This document shows, piece after piece, positions 1-8,449 of a stretch of DNA of 57,196 bases (within the stretch, counting starts at the first letter, position 1; every line of letters begins with the position of its first letter). The DNA lies in contig JAIETO010000240.1 in the NCBI GenBank assembly GCA_019745005.1, positions 1 through 57,196 on the forward strand, written 5' to 3'. The position numbers and the translations under genes are program-made. The notes under the pieces are model-generated. The model made no database searches and was not told the origin of the DNA. It saw only the letters and a list, made by a program, of their open reading frames with translations. Source of the DNA: Burkholderiaceae bacterium. Its GTDB lineage: Bacteria; Pseudomonadota; Gammaproteobacteria; Burkholderiales; Burkholderiaceae_D.

Positions 1-2
1 TG

Positions 3-86
3 TTGGGCGACTTCATCGGCAAGCCTATTTCGCTGCAAGTGGAATCGGTTTTTCATCAAGAGCAGTACGACATTATTTTGATGTAA
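3..86 (+). CDS. rng: Ribonuclease G, C-terminal fragment (cut by window start)
   Basis: Only the last 27 codons are inside the window, ending in TAA at 84-86. The visible tail contains GKPISLQVES and QEQYDIIL, which resembles the extreme C-terminus of the RNase E/G family (RNase G type), an endonuclease for 16S rRNA 5' maturation and mRNA decay. The catalytic S1 and DNase-like domains lie outside, so the assignment rests on the tail alone. The gene converges on the minus-strand membrane protein at 117-875, with about 30 bp between them and no obvious hairpin. Confidence 0.55.
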   Translation: MGDFIGKPISLQVESVFHQEQYDIILM

Positions 87-116
87 CTGCACACCCGCTT
101 TGTGGACTGGTCGAGA

Positions 117-875
117 CTACTTCCCGCTTTGATTTTGCAGCAATAGTTCGGTCAGCAACACTGCTTGTATTTTGTCTGTCTTCAATGCCGTATTGAGACG
201 TTTTCGCATGGTTTCCTGCGCCGCATTAAAACCTTCAGGGGTGCGCAGCGACTCAATATCTAAAGTTGATGCTTCTTTCGAAAAAACATCATTTAAGCCT
301 TGCTTGTTCAGTTGCAACCATTCTGCATCGCTGGAATTGACTTGAATGCTGACTTTCATGCGAGCCACTAAGCCCTCGTCGTTGATTAAATTTTGCATTA
401 ATTCGATGTAACTCAAACCCGCTGCATTCTCGTTCTTGTCGCGAAACATATACACAGAAAACGTAATCGCTATCAGGGTAATCAAGACAAATGTGGCAGC
501 GTAAAGCGTAAATCGGTCTTCAGATTGCGCCGGTTTCACTTTTTTGACGGTCGCCTTCGCCGCCGGTTTTGGTGGTGGCTCTGCTGCCTTTGCTGTTGGT
601 TTTGGTGGGGTGGCAATCGCTTTTTTTACCGTACTTGTCTCGCTTGGAATCGGTGACGCGGCCTTGCTGGTCTTTTGTAATTGCGCGGCGCGAATTGACT
701 CTAGGATGTTTTCTTCAGCTTTTGCTTGCTCTGCCGCTTGCGGTGAATCGGGGCGCAGCACTGACGCTGCAGGCGCATTACTGGCCGGACTTTCATCGGC
801 CAAAATAAACCCTTCCAAACCCTCGAAATCGAGCTTTGAGGTGAGCAAATCTTTTTTGACTTGTTTCTCTGCCAT
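117..875 (-). CDS. Unknown single-pass membrane protein, Pro/Ala/Lys-rich linker
   Basis: I do not recognise the family. The ATG at 875 is preceded by GGAAAG at a good distance; an in-frame TTG five codons upstream (890) is the alternative start. The 252-residue protein has a polar N-terminal part, a Pro/Ala/Lys-rich linker (about residues 70-118), one hydrophobic helix (about 123-144), and a 110-residue C-terminal domain with no Cys. This suggests a cytoplasmic N-terminus, a spacer, one inner-membrane helix and a periplasmic domain. It lies 96 bp downstream of a ParA-type ATPase on the same strand and may form an operon with it and rsuA. A role as a membrane partner of that ATPase is only inference from position. 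Confidence 0.75.
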   Translation of the reverse strand: MAEKQVKKDLLTSKLDFEGLEGFILADESPASNAPAASVLRPDSPQAAEQAKAEENILESIRAAQLQKTSKAASPIPSETSTVKKAIATPPKPTAKAAEPPPKPAAKATVKKVKPAQSEDRFTLYAATFVLITLIAITFSVYMFRDKNENAAGLSYIELMQNLINDEGLVARMKVSIQVNSSDAEWLQLNKQGLNDVFSKEASTLDIESLRTPEGFNAAQETMRKRLNTALKTDKIQAVLLTELLLQNQSGK

Positions 876-971
876 AGTTTTACTTTCCAATGCAAAGAGA
901 GATCAAGATTCTGGTGTATGGAAAAGTCTTTGTTTGTTCGGGGCGAAATACATGCCGCTCAAGAAAGGCGA

Positions 972-1583
972 TTACTTTTCTATCCAGCGAACGATCTCTT
1001 CCCATTGCGCTAAATCTTTCTCGACTTTTGACGGTGCTACATCCCACAAGGTTGCGCCGAGCGCTGCCAGTTGAATATAGTTTTGTGTCTCGCGCAAATA
1101 ACCGACGACCGGCAATCCAAGTTGTGACACATAGTGCACCAATTGATCAGCAGCGCGGCTGCGCGCATTCACGCGCATGCCTAAAACACCAATCTGCACA
1201 ATATTGTCACGCTTACTTAATTTTTTTAGAAATTCTTCCGTTGCGAGAATGTCGAAGATGGAAGGCTGTAAAGGGACGATGATTTTATCGGCGATCTTAA
1301 GCACCGCGTCTAATTTGCTGCCGCGCAGACCTGCTGGTGTGTCCAAGACGATGTGCGTGGTACCTTTGGGTGGTTTTGCAATATGGCCTTCATCGATTTC
1401 CCACGCTTGGATGGTGGGTAAATGCGGCGGCCTCAGGGACAACCACGTACGCGATGATTGTTGCGTATCCACATCCCCCAACATCACTTTGTGGCCTTGT
1501 GCCGCAAAGTAGCCCGCCAAATTGGTTGAGAAAGTACTTTTTCCCACACCGCCTTTGGGATTGGCTATCACGATTACGGGCAT
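972..1583 (-). CDS. ParA/MinD-family P-loop ATPase
   Basis: The start is the ATG at 1583, preceded by a strong AAGGAGGAG Shine-Dalgarno. The longer in-frame reading upstream belongs to the overlapping rsuA. The 203-residue protein opens with the deviant Walker A KGGVGKST (residues 10-17, signature lysine K10), then DVDTQ at 38-42 and a Walker B-like VLDTPAG, all typical of ParA ATPases that dimerise on ATP and bind DNA or membrane. No ParB or parS-like site is adjacent, so plasmid-type partition is unlikely; a role in positioning or assembling an envelope structure is possible. The start overlaps the rsuA end by 10 bp, which suggests translational coupling. The next gene downstream is a one-helix membrane protein. 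Confidence 0.85.
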   Translation of the reverse strand: MPVIVIANPKGGVGKSTFSTNLAGYFAAQGHKVMLGDVDTQQSSRTWLSLRPPHLPTIQAWEIDEGHIAKPPKGTTHIVLDTPAGLRGSKLDAVLKIADKIIVPLQPSIFDILATEEFLKKLSKRDNIVQIGVLGMRVNARSRAADQLVHYVSQLGLPVVGYLRETQNYIQLAALGATLWDVAPSKVEKDLAQWEEIVRWIEK

Positions 1584-2353
1584 ATCTCCTCCTTGTGAGA
1601 TGTTGTCGTTTGGGTCTGATCTACGCCGCCCGCTACATTGTCTGGGACCAGCAAAGCAAGCTGTGCAGGCGTTAAGTAACACCATTCTCCCTCTTCTAAG
1701 CCTAAAGCGTCCAGCCTTAGTTGTCCAATCGCAATTCTCTTTAGCGCAGCGCAATGGTTGCCAGCCGCGGCTAACATGCGTTTAACTTGATGGTATTTTC
1801 CCTGCTCAAGCACGATTTCTAACTGATGCGAGCCCACCTGCCGGCAGGTTTGTGCCGCTAACGGCGCGGGTTCATCGTGTAATTGCACGCCCGACATCAA
1901 GGCGCTTATTAACGCATCGTCCACTGCTTCGCTCGTCGTGGCCAAATACACCTTTGGAATGTGCTTTTTTGGCGAGGATTGCGCGTGGATGAACGGCCCG
2001 TCATCCGCCATAAGTAACAAGCCAGTTGTGTCGTGATCTAAACGGCCGACGGGTTGTAATTCACGCCAGCTAAACTGCTCTGGCAGCAAGGTGAGCACGC
2101 CAGGGTGGTGGCTGGGCTTACGCGAGCATTCAAAGTTGCTGGGCTTGTTTAACGCGATATACACGAATTCTCGATACACCCAAATTTCATCAAAAATTGA
2201 AAAAATTAAGCCATCTGTTTCGAGCAGGTTTTTGTAACTGCGCTGCACAACCCCATCCACGCTGACCTCGCCATCGAGCACGAGTTCGCGACAATATTTA
2301 CGCGTTCCAAATCCTTGCGATTGCAAAATACGGTCTAGAGATAACTTTGGCAT
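1574..2353 (-). CDS. rsuA: 16S rRNA pseudouridine-516 synthase RsuA
   Basis: The protein has 259 residues. An S4-like RNA-binding segment (about 1-48) is followed by a pseudouridine-synthase core with the catalytic motif GRLDHDTTGLLL (catalytic Asp is D106). The NKP and HHPGVLTLLPEQ segments are typical of RsuA rather than RluB/RluE. It would isomerise U516 of 16S rRNA to pseudouridine during 30S assembly. The C-terminal tail beyond the core overlaps the ParA gene start. The gene is separated from the aminotransferase upstream by a strong terminator at 2401-2430, so it probably has its own promoter. Confidence 0.88.
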   Translation of the reverse strand: MPKLSLDRILQSQGFGTRKYCRELVLDGEVSVDGVVQRSYKNLLETDGLIFSIFDEIWVYREFVYIALNKPSNFECSRKPSHHPGVLTLLPEQFSWRELQPVGRLDHDTTGLLLMADDGPFIHAQSSPKKHIPKVYLATTSEAVDDALISALMSGVQLHDEPAPLAAQTCRQVGSHQLEIVLEQGKYHQVKRMLAAAGNHCAALKRIAIGQLRLDALGLEEGEWCYLTPAQLALLVPDNVAGGVDQTQTTTSHKEEICP

Positions 2354-2400
2354 AGCGGTAACAGGAGATAAAAAACAAATTTTACCGTCTTAAAAAACAA

Positions 2401-2430
2401 AAAGGGTTTATCAGCGACGATAAACCCTTT
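2401..2430 (-). terminator. Intrinsic terminator of the aminotransferase gene
   Basis: A perfect 12-bp stem AAAGGGTTTATC / GATAAACCCTTT with a 6-nt loop. On the minus strand it is followed by a T-rich run. It lies 20 bp past the aminotransferase stop and before rsuA. Confidence 0.85.
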
Positions 2431-2449
2431 TTCTGCTTTTTAAATTGCT

Positions 2450-3643
2450 TTATAGCCTCGCTTTAATCAATTGTCCCAAGATTTCGATACCGCGTGAAAT
2501 ACGCTCTGGCGACACGGTCACAAAGCTTAAACGCAAGGTGTTCTTCGCTGGGTTATTCGCATAAAACGGCGCGCCCGGCACGAACGCAATGTTCTGTGCG
2601 ATAGCGGCTTCCAACAGCTCTTTGCTATCAATGTGGTCTGGCAAAGTGACCCAGATAAACATGCCACCTAAGGGCGTTGTCCACTTCACAGAATCGGGGA
2701 AATAAGTGCTCATGGCGTTGAGCATGACCTGGCATTGGGCTGCGTAAAAATGGCGGATGGTTGGGATGTGTTCGCCCAAAAAGCCGTCTTTAATGACTTC
2801 ATACACCACCATTTGCGTCAAAGTTGCCGTATGCAGGTCAGCCGCTTGTTTGGCTTGTTCGAGTTTCCGAACCAAGGGTTTTGGCGCAACGATATAGCCC
2901 AAACGAATTCCCGGCGTCAGAATTTTGGAGAACGAGCCCATGTAAATCACGCCGTCAGGGTTCATGTTGAGCAGCTTCGGCAAAGGCTCGCCGCTATAAC
3001 ATAAATCGCCATAGGGATTATCTTCAATCAGCGGAATACCCATACGAGAACAGGTTTCCACTAATTCAAAACGGCGTTCAACCGACAACGTACGCCCCGT
3101 TGGATTTTGAAAATTCGGCAAGGCATACAACAAACGTGCGCCTGCGCCTTGCGCGGCAACGGAAGCGGGCACCAACCCGTGATCATCCATCGCAACCGAC
3201 TCGAACTGCGGCTGGTACACGGAAAAAGCTTGCAGCGCGCCCAAATAGCTCGGTGTTTCCACCAAAATTTTGCTACCTTCGTCGATCAACACTTTGCCCA
3301 CCAAATCAAGCGCTTGTTGAGACCCTGACACCATCATGATCTGCTCAGGCGAAATGGTAGAACTTGGCGTCGATAAGGAGTTCGCCAAAAATTCCCTGAG
3401 CGGCGCATAACCATCGGTGGGTCCATATTGCAATGCGACTTTGCCTGTACGACTTAAAACGGCATCAAACGCCGCTTTCATGCGTTCAACAGGAAAAGTC
3501 TCAGGGGAAGGCAAACCGCCCGCGAAGGAAATCACCTCGGGACGCATAGTGACTTTTAATATCTCTCGAATCACTGAACCCTGCAATTGCTGGGCACGTT
3601 GGGAAAATTTCCATTCGATAGGATGGGGGTTTTCTAGTTTCAT
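2450..3643 (-). CDS. PLP-dependent aminotransferase, class I/II (LysN/2-aminoadipate-type)
   Basis: The 397-residue protein is a fold-type I aminotransferase. Visible landmarks are SFAGGLPSPE near the N-terminus, NFQNPTG at 177-183 (substrate/PLP Asn), IEDNPY with the PLP-pyridine Asp at D208, and GSFSK with Schiff-base Lys K240. The GGLPSPETFP opening is typical of the MocR-related aminotransferases acting on 2-aminoadipate or aromatic/branched amino acids; the exact substrate cannot be read from sequence. It lies on the same strand as the RidA gene 100 bp upstream, and divergent from a MocR regulator, which fits a regulated amino-acid catabolic unit. A terminator follows. Confidence 0.88.
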   Translation of the reverse strand: MKLENPHPIEWKFSQRAQQLQGSVIREILKVTMRPEVISFAGGLPSPETFPVERMKAAFDAVLSRTGKVALQYGPTDGYAPLREFLANSLSTPSSTISPEQIMMVSGSQQALDLVGKVLIDEGSKILVETPSYLGALQAFSVYQPQFESVAMDDHGLVPASVAAQGAGARLLYALPNFQNPTGRTLSVERRFELVETCSRMGIPLIEDNPYGDLCYSGEPLPKLLNMNPDGVIYMGSFSKILTPGIRLGYIVAPKPLVRKLEQAKQAADLHTATLTQMVVYEVIKDGFLGEHIPTIRHFYAAQCQVMLNAMSTYFPDSVKWTTPLGGMFIWVTLPDHIDSKELLEAAIAQNIAFVPGAPFYANNPAKNTLRLSFVTVSPERISRGIEILGQLIKARL

Positions 3644-3746
3644 GTTTGTCTCACTTCATTGATTAATTTTGTCATCGATCGCTTAGTACGATTTCTTTTA
3701 TTGATGCTCGTTTTTGCTCAGCAACGCCCTACTCGTCCCGCTTAGA

Positions 3747-4208
3747 CTATGCGGCGATCTCGGCAATCATTTCAATTTCCACACATGCGCCTAACGGGAT
3801 TTGTGCCACGCCAAACGCAGAGCGCGCGTGCTTCCCCACCTCACCAAAAACCTCGACAATCAGTTCAGATGCACCGTTGGTAACCAAGTGGTGTTCCGTA
3901 AAGTCCGGGCTGGAATTGACCAAACTCATCAGCTTCACGATTCGCGTAACGCGATTTAAATCACCGCCGCAGGCTGCTTTCAAGGTGGCGATTAAATCGA
4001 TCGCAATGGCGCGCGCCGCCAACTTGCCCTCGTCGGTGGCCATATTTTTACCCAACTGCCCGACCCAAGGTTTGCCCTCTTTTTTGGCAATATGGCCGGA
4101 CAAAAAAACCGTATTGCCAGTTTGCACGTACATCACATAGGCCGCAGCAGGAGCAGCAGCCGTTGGTAATTCAATTTGTAACGCTTGGAGTTTCTGATCA
4201 ATTGACAT
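3747..4208 (-). CDS. RidA-family enamine/imine deaminase-like protein
   Basis: The start is the ATG at 4208, preceded by GGGAAGA; the longer in-frame extension upstream is Cys-rich and unlike the family. The 153-residue protein matches the RidA/YjgF group. The Arg that anchors the carboxylate in RidA is present in ARSAFGVAQ (R129), and a conserved Glu is present in VEIE (E144). RidA proteins hydrolyse reactive enamines/imines such as 2-aminoacrylate released by PLP enzymes. Its position beside a PLP aminotransferase and a PLP-binding MocR regulator fits that role. At 153 residues it is longer than classical RidA (about 128), as in the paralogous RidA subfamilies. Confidence 0.85.
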   Translation of the reverse strand: MSIDQKLQALQIELPTAAAPAAAYVMYVQTGNTVFLSGHIAKKEGKPWVGQLGKNMATDEGKLAARAIAIDLIATLKAACGGDLNRVTRIVKLMSLVNSSPDFTEHHLVTNGASELIVEVFGEVGKHARSAFGVAQIPLGACVEIEMIAEIAA

Positions 4209-4713
4209 GGTGTCTTCCCATTCTATTTTTTGAACCGTGTTTTTAAGGGGCGTTTCGAGCATGTGTCGAAAATTTATCAAAAACTCGCGCCGAACGATGC
4301 GCCCTGAAGTTGCCATTGTACGACTGCAGCAACAGCATGAACACCCTTCGCATGACTTATCGTTTGCCTGCAAAGCTGCAATTTATGCTTCTTTGCGCAC
4401 AGTACCAATCATACTCATTACTGTATTTTTAATTTACGCTTTTAGATAAAGCGCAAACATGCCATAAAATTACAAAAAACAGGGAGTATATTGAAAACAG
4501 CACTTTAATTTAAGCATACACAAACTCGAAAATGCACACGCTATAAGCATAAAAGCGATCCGAAGCAGCAAATGGAACGCAATCAAAACGCGATAATCTT
4601 TTCTCCAGAGCTGCTATGCTAACTGCGAATCCCAATACAGCACCAATACAATTTACCAGATAAAACCCCCAACTGTTGCGCTCTGTTCGCCAATACAATT
4701 TTCCCTTTCCACT
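4209..4713. other. Divergent intergenic region between ridA and mocR-type gene
   Basis: About 505 bp of AT-rich DNA without a credible gene. A 62-codon minus-strand reading at 4510-4698 has no Shine-Dalgarno and no family likeness. The stretch must hold the promoters of both divergent units and the likely MocR operator. It also contains copy 1 of the 80-bp terminal-inverted-repeat element (4411-4490). Confidence 0.6.
4411..4490 (+). repeat. 80-bp TIR element, copy 1
   Basis: Begins ATACTCATTACT and ends CAGGGAGTATA, giving outer inverted repeats. Inside are GTATTTTT and a hairpin ACGCTTTT...AAAGCGC (ACGC starts at 4436). From ACGC to the last A is exactly 55 nt, and ATACTC begins exactly 25 nt before it, as in the copies at 13075, 47437 and 53376. 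It is oriented toward the MocR gene 224 bp downstream. It has no coding potential. Confidence 0.8.
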
Positions 4714-6150
4714 ATGAGCCGTGTCTATCCAAACTTCCCTCCGATGATTACGCGTGATACGGGTGTGTCATTGGTGGAGCAAATCGTTCGCTCCATCACG
4801 CGCAAAATTGACGACAAGCTGTTGCGTACTGGTGCGCGCATGCCCTCTATTCGTCAGTTTGCCGATGAGCAAGAGGTGTCGCGCTTTACCGTGGTTGAAG
4901 CCTATGACCGCCTAGTGGCAAATGGCTATTTGGAGTCGCGCCGCGGGGCTGGATTTTTTGTCTGCGAGCGCGCCGCGTTGTTGGCACAGCAAACGCCACG
5001 CAACCATGTGTTGCCCTTGTCTGAGCAACCTGATGTGGTATGGCTGGTGCGGAATATGTTTCGGCAACTTCCACAAGCGAAAATGCCAGGCTCGGGCGTT
5101 TTACCGCAAGACTGGCTAGACGGCGAACTGGTTGCCAATGGCCTGCGTGCAATTAGCCGCCTCAACCAAAATCTCCTGCTGCATTACGGTACACCGCAGG
5201 GTTTTTTGCCTTTGCGTCAGCAACTCCAACTCAAACTTGCAGAATTGGAAATCGCCGCGCCACCCGAGCAAATCGTGATGACCAGCGGCGTCACACAGGG
5301 CTTAGATTTGGTCGCGCGAGAATTCATCCAACCTGGTGACACGATTTTTGTGGACGAGCCCGCTTGGTTTCTGATGTTTGGCTCTTTCGCAATTTTGGGC
5401 GCCAAAGTGATTGGTATTCCCCGCTTGCACGATGGCCCAGACGTGGTCAAGTTGGCCGAACTCGCGGCAGCACATAAGCCAAAGTTGTACATCATCAATT
5501 CGGTCGTGCATAACCCCACGTCCACCTCCTTGTCTGCCGCAAAAGCTTTCCAAGTTTTACGCGCGGCGGAAGAGCATGACTTTATGGTGGTGGAAGATGA
5601 TGTTTACTGCGACCTGCATTCCGGCGCAACGGTTCAAGCAGGCACACGAGTCGCGACGCTCGACCAATTAAACCGCGTGATTTACCTCGGTAGCTTCTCA
5701 AAAACTTTGGCGGCGAATCTTCGTGTGGGCTTCATTGCTTGTGCGCAGGCGCTTGCGGTGCGCTTGTCCGACCGAAAGATGTTATCAACCCTGACTACCA
5801 CCGAGATCGGTGAACGGGTGGTGTATAAAATTTTGTCCGAAGGGCATTATCGCAAGCATGTCGACCGCATTCGGGTGAAGCTCGATAGTGCGCGCGACGG
5901 CGTGATTAAACGCGTGGAGTCTTTGGGCATGCAGGTGGAATACCGCACCACGGCTGGGATGTTTCTTTGGACGGAAACAGGTCTGGATACCTTAAAACTG
6001 GCAGAACGCGCCTTGGAACAAGGCTTGGTCATCGCGCCGGGTAGTTTATTCTCACCGCATCAACATGCGTCGACCAAAATGCGCATCAACATCGCCGCAA
6101 TGACTGACCCCGCTGTTTGGAGTTTTTTACAGAAGGAATTGGGGAAATAG
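4714..6150 (+). CDS. MocR-type regulator: GntR winged helix fused to aminotransferase domain
   Basis: The 478-residue protein has an N-terminal GntR winged helix (about residues 18-83, including MPSIRQFADEQEVSRFTVVE), a linker, and a fold-type I aminotransferase-like domain with HNPT (267-270), VVEDDVY (292-298) and GSFSK with PLP lysine K330. MocR proteins use PLP or its adduct with an amino acid as the signal. It is divergent from ridA and the aminotransferase at 2450-4208, the usual arrangement of a MocR regulator and its target, so it probably controls those genes. All visible PLP-binding residues are intact. The effector is unknown. Confidence 0.88.
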   Translation: MSRVYPNFPPMITRDTGVSLVEQIVRSITRKIDDKLLRTGARMPSIRQFADEQEVSRFTVVEAYDRLVANGYLESRRGAGFFVCERAALLAQQTPRNHVLPLSEQPDVVWLVRNMFRQLPQAKMPGSGVLPQDWLDGELVANGLRAISRLNQNLLLHYGTPQGFLPLRQQLQLKLAELEIAAPPEQIVMTSGVTQGLDLVAREFIQPGDTIFVDEPAWFLMFGSFAILGAKVIGIPRLHDGPDVVKLAELAAAHKPKLYIINSVVHNPTSTSLSAAKAFQVLRAAEEHDFMVVEDDVYCDLHSGATVQAGTRVATLDQLNRVIYLGSFSKTLAANLRVGFIACAQALAVRLSDRKMLSTLTTTEIGERVVYKILSEGHYRKHVDRIRVKLDSARDGVIKRVESLGMQVEYRTTAGMFLWTETGLDTLKLAERALEQGLVIAPGSLFSPHQHASTKMRINIAAMTDPAVWSFLQKELGK

Positions 6151-6189
6151 CTGTCGGTAAAACGCAGCGATTTGCATAGTTAGAAGCGT

Positions 6190-6232
6190 AAAAAAAAGCC
6201 AGCAAGTCGCATGGAGAATACGTCTTGCTGGC
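6190..6232 (-). terminator. Intrinsic terminator of the metalloprotease gene
   Basis: Stem GCCAGCAAG / CTTGCTGGC (arms at 6198-6206 and 6224-6232). On the minus strand it is followed by a run of eight T. It lies 40 bp after the protease stop; the convergent MocR-type gene ends 40 bp away on the other side. Confidence 0.85.
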
Positions 6233-6271
6233 CAACATCAACGACCAACGTTAATTCTTATTCAGGCTTGC

Positions 6272-8218
6272 TTAGTTCACGACGATTTGTACTGCGTTAG
6301 AGACTGTGAGGCCTCTTGCATCTGTAATTTTCAACACCGCTTCGTAACGACCAATTTTGGTGTAGACGTGCTTAGCCTGTACTGTGGTTTCTACAGCACT
6401 GCCATCACCAAAGCTCCAGCTATACGACACGATGCGGCTGCCTAAAGCGGTGCTGCTGCTCGCATCAAACGTAACAGTGAATGGGCCTTTGCCGGTATTA
6501 CCTGAAGTCGTAAATCGTGCGACTGGTGGCGCGGTGACCACAATAGCGGCTGTTCCGGTGATACTGTACTGACCGATGCTGCCGTAGTTGCTATAGCCCG
6601 TTGTTGCGGGATCACCTTTACCCGCGCCAGCAACCCGTAAAAAGTACGTGCCAGCAGCAGGAATATTGGCGGTGATTGTCGTGCCTAACGTGTCTACAGC
6701 GTTTGATGTCGCGATGACTTTTCCGCTTGCGTCGAGTATTTGCAAAGCGATATCGAGGTTGGCGCTGAGTGGCGCAGCGACGGCTGCCAAAGTGACCGTG
6801 CCTGCACCTGCATTGAACGCCAGCATATCAATATCATTCGGCGTACTAATCACACCGGAAGCCGATAAATTGTTCAAACCGTTTGCCACGCTGCTCGTCA
6901 TGTTTGAAGCAGTGGCGATGGTATTGCCATGATCATCGGCGACTGGTGATAAGCCTTGTTTCAGCATGACGGCATAAGCGTCTTCCTTATTTGTAGCGCC
7001 AGCATATTCACCCTTCGCCCACTGTGTCAGATTCTTGTAATAGCTCACGCCCATAATCGGCGCCCAACCCGTTTCGCCTGTGCCAGAACCACCATAATAG
7101 GTCTCTGCCGCGGTGCTTTGGTGGTGTAGGCCTAGTGTGTGACCGAGTTCATGGGAAATACATTCAGCAATCGGTTTCTCGCTGTTGGCTAAATTATTTT
7201 GGAAGCAAAACGCTGTGGCATTGCTCGCCGTGAAGCTGCTAAACGAATTGAGGTAGGCATAGCCACCTGCGGTACTGGTTTCATTCGTGATGACGATAGT
7301 TGCACCGATCTTGCCGGTGGTGCTCGTGGGGGCTTCTGTCGTGATGTCGACATCGAAGGCGGAATAATCTTCCGCTACGCGCTGCCATACTTTTTGTATC
7401 AAGGTTTGTTCAGCGACGCTAAACGTGCTGGGGTTTTTATCCAAATCAAACGCAGGCTTGGTGCCCTGTCCTTTGAAATTCAAGAAAAGCACTCGGGTCG
7501 AATTTTTCTTTGAATGCAGGCTAAATGTTTGATCTAAAGGTGTTGTAGTCGTAATCGCTGTCGTCGCACCGTTTGTCAACGTCGTTGCCTGCGCCACAGT
7601 ACCCGCAGCCAAGACACGAGACTGATCGGCATTGACACCCGTATCAATATTAAGCAAACGTCCTTTGCGGTCGATGTAGACGGTCTGGTCTTTACGCAAT
7701 AACTCACGCAAAGCTTCGTCACTCAAGCCATACCATTTCGCAACTGCAGGCAATTGCGCGCCCAACAAGGCGATAGCTTCAGTGCCGTTCGAAATTGTCG
7801 GTAACTGTATGCGCGAGAATGGCGCGCCCTCGGTATTACCTTCGCTGTTGTTGGGTACAAAATCCGCTGGCAATTCAAACTGCGCCAACGCTTGTGCGCT
7901 TAAAGTTGTTGATTTACTTACTTGCGAATCTACATTACTTCCTGCTTGATTTCCCGCTGACGTGCCATGCGCTGCGTTCCCGCTTTGATTCACCACAGCC
8001 TGCGCTTGCTGCGTTTGCGCAAGGGGATTGGCACCCCACGCGGTTGCCGCACTGCTTGACGTATTCTGCGCGACCGAAGTAGTCGATGATTTGCTATTAA
8101 TTGCGTGTGTGTCGTTCGAGCCGTCCTCGCTTACCGCGTAGACAGTCAAACCCGACACAGCAAGTGCGGAAACAGCGAGCACAAGCTTTGCCGTTGTTGA
8201 TGGTTTTTGGTTTTTCAT
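6272..8218 (-). CDS. Secreted zinc metalloprotease with pre-peptidase C-terminal and PKD domains
   Basis: The 648-residue protein starts with a signal peptide (basic MKNQK, then a hydrophobic stretch to about residue 28). A Ser/Thr/Gln-rich low-complexity region and propeptide-like segment (about 30-240) precede the catalytic domain. The domain has the metzincin-type zinc motif HELGHTLGLHH (356-366: H356, H360, H366, catalytic E357) and a probable Met-turn IMG (M389). A pre-peptidase C-terminal beta-sandwich (about 455-555) and a PKD domain (about 570-648, with WSFGDG) follow; both are common on exported proteases that bind polymers or are processed on secretion. Shine-Dalgarno AAAGGA precedes the ATG at 8218. 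The leader carries a c-di-GMP-I riboswitch. The substrate is unknown. Confidence 0.9.
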   Translation of the reverse strand: MKNQKPSTTAKLVLAVSALAVSGLTVYAVSEDGSNDTHAINSKSSTTSVAQNTSSSAATAWGANPLAQTQQAQAVVNQSGNAAHGTSAGNQAGSNVDSQVSKSTTLSAQALAQFELPADFVPNNSEGNTEGAPFSRIQLPTISNGTEAIALLGAQLPAVAKWYGLSDEALRELLRKDQTVYIDRKGRLLNIDTGVNADQSRVLAAGTVAQATTLTNGATTAITTTTPLDQTFSLHSKKNSTRVLFLNFKGQGTKPAFDLDKNPSTFSVAEQTLIQKVWQRVAEDYSAFDVDITTEAPTSTTGKIGATIVITNETSTAGGYAYLNSFSSFTASNATAFCFQNNLANSEKPIAECISHELGHTLGLHHQSTAAETYYGGSGTGETGWAPIMGVSYYKNLTQWAKGEYAGATNKEDAYAVMLKQGLSPVADDHGNTIATASNMTSSVANGLNNLSASGVISTPNDIDMLAFNAGAGTVTLAAVAAPLSANLDIALQILDASGKVIATSNAVDTLGTTITANIPAAGTYFLRVAGAGKGDPATTGYSNYGSIGQYSITGTAAIVVTAPPVARFTTSGNTGKGPFTVTFDASSSTALGSRIVSYSWSFGDGSAVETTVQAKHVYTKIGRYEAVLKITDARGLTVSNAVQIVVN

Positions 8219-8263
8219 GATTTTCCTTTGTGTGTTGGTGTTGCGACAAAGGACATACGCGGT

Positions 8264-8341
8264 CGGTAAAACGTCGAGTGGAGATCACTTCTAGCCGCCC
8301 TTGCAAATACAAGCGACGACAATGTGAACTTACGTTTACCG
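8264..8341 (-). promoter_or_regulatory. Possible expression platform of the c-di-GMP riboswitch
   Basis: Just 3' of the aptamer, the RNA contains CGGTAAACG (8341-8333) and, further on, CGTTTTACCG (8273-8264), which can pair with one bulged base. The first arm overlaps the 3' end of the aptamer, so the pairing could compete with aptamer folding. No T-run follows, so control by an mRNA structure or translation is more likely than simple termination. This is inference from complementarity only. Confidence 0.35.
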
Positions 8342-8418
8342 GTAACCCCGCTACCATCATCTTTCAATGTTTAGGCCGGAGGCTTTGCGTCCTTGCCTTT
8401 CAGCAAGTTTGCCCTATG
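8335..8418 (-). ncRNA. Cyclic di-GMP-I riboswitch (GEMM-I)
   Basis: Read on the minus strand, the leader contains in order GGGCAAAC, a GAAA-capped hairpin CTTGCT-GAAA-GGCAAG, GACGCAAAGCCTCCGGCC, TAAAC, and GGTAGCGGGGTTACC. This is the full conserved core of the GEMM-I aptamer, including the tetraloop and its receptor and the GCAAAGCC junction. It lies about 120 nt upstream of the protease start, right behind a promoter whose start point would fall at the aptamer's 5' end. It should make expression of the secreted protease respond to c-di-GMP; the direction (on or off) cannot be read with confidence. Confidence 0.96.
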
Positions 8419-8421
8419 GAA

Positions 8422-8449
8422 ATAATACCCGATACAAAGGCGAAGTCAA
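8422..8449 (-). promoter_or_regulatory. Sigma-70 promoter for the riboswitch-protease transcript
   Basis: On the minus strand TTGACT (8449-8444) and TATTAT (8427-8422) are separated by 16 bp, each matching the consensus at 5 of 6 positions. The predicted start near 8415 coincides with the 5' edge of the c-di-GMP aptamer. Confidence 0.75.

Noticed and set aside
544-1074. Plus-strand reading frame (176 codons) opposite the unknown membrane protein
   Set aside because: Antisense to a Pro/Ala/Lys-rich linker; composition is the complement of that region and no start signal is visible.
972-1583. Plasmid-type partition locus
   Set aside because: No ParB gene or parS-like repeats, and the neighbours are chromosomal housekeeping genes.
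4510-4698. 62-codon minus-strand frame in the ridA-mocR spacer
   Set aside because: No start signal and no similarity to a known family; lies where promoters are expected.
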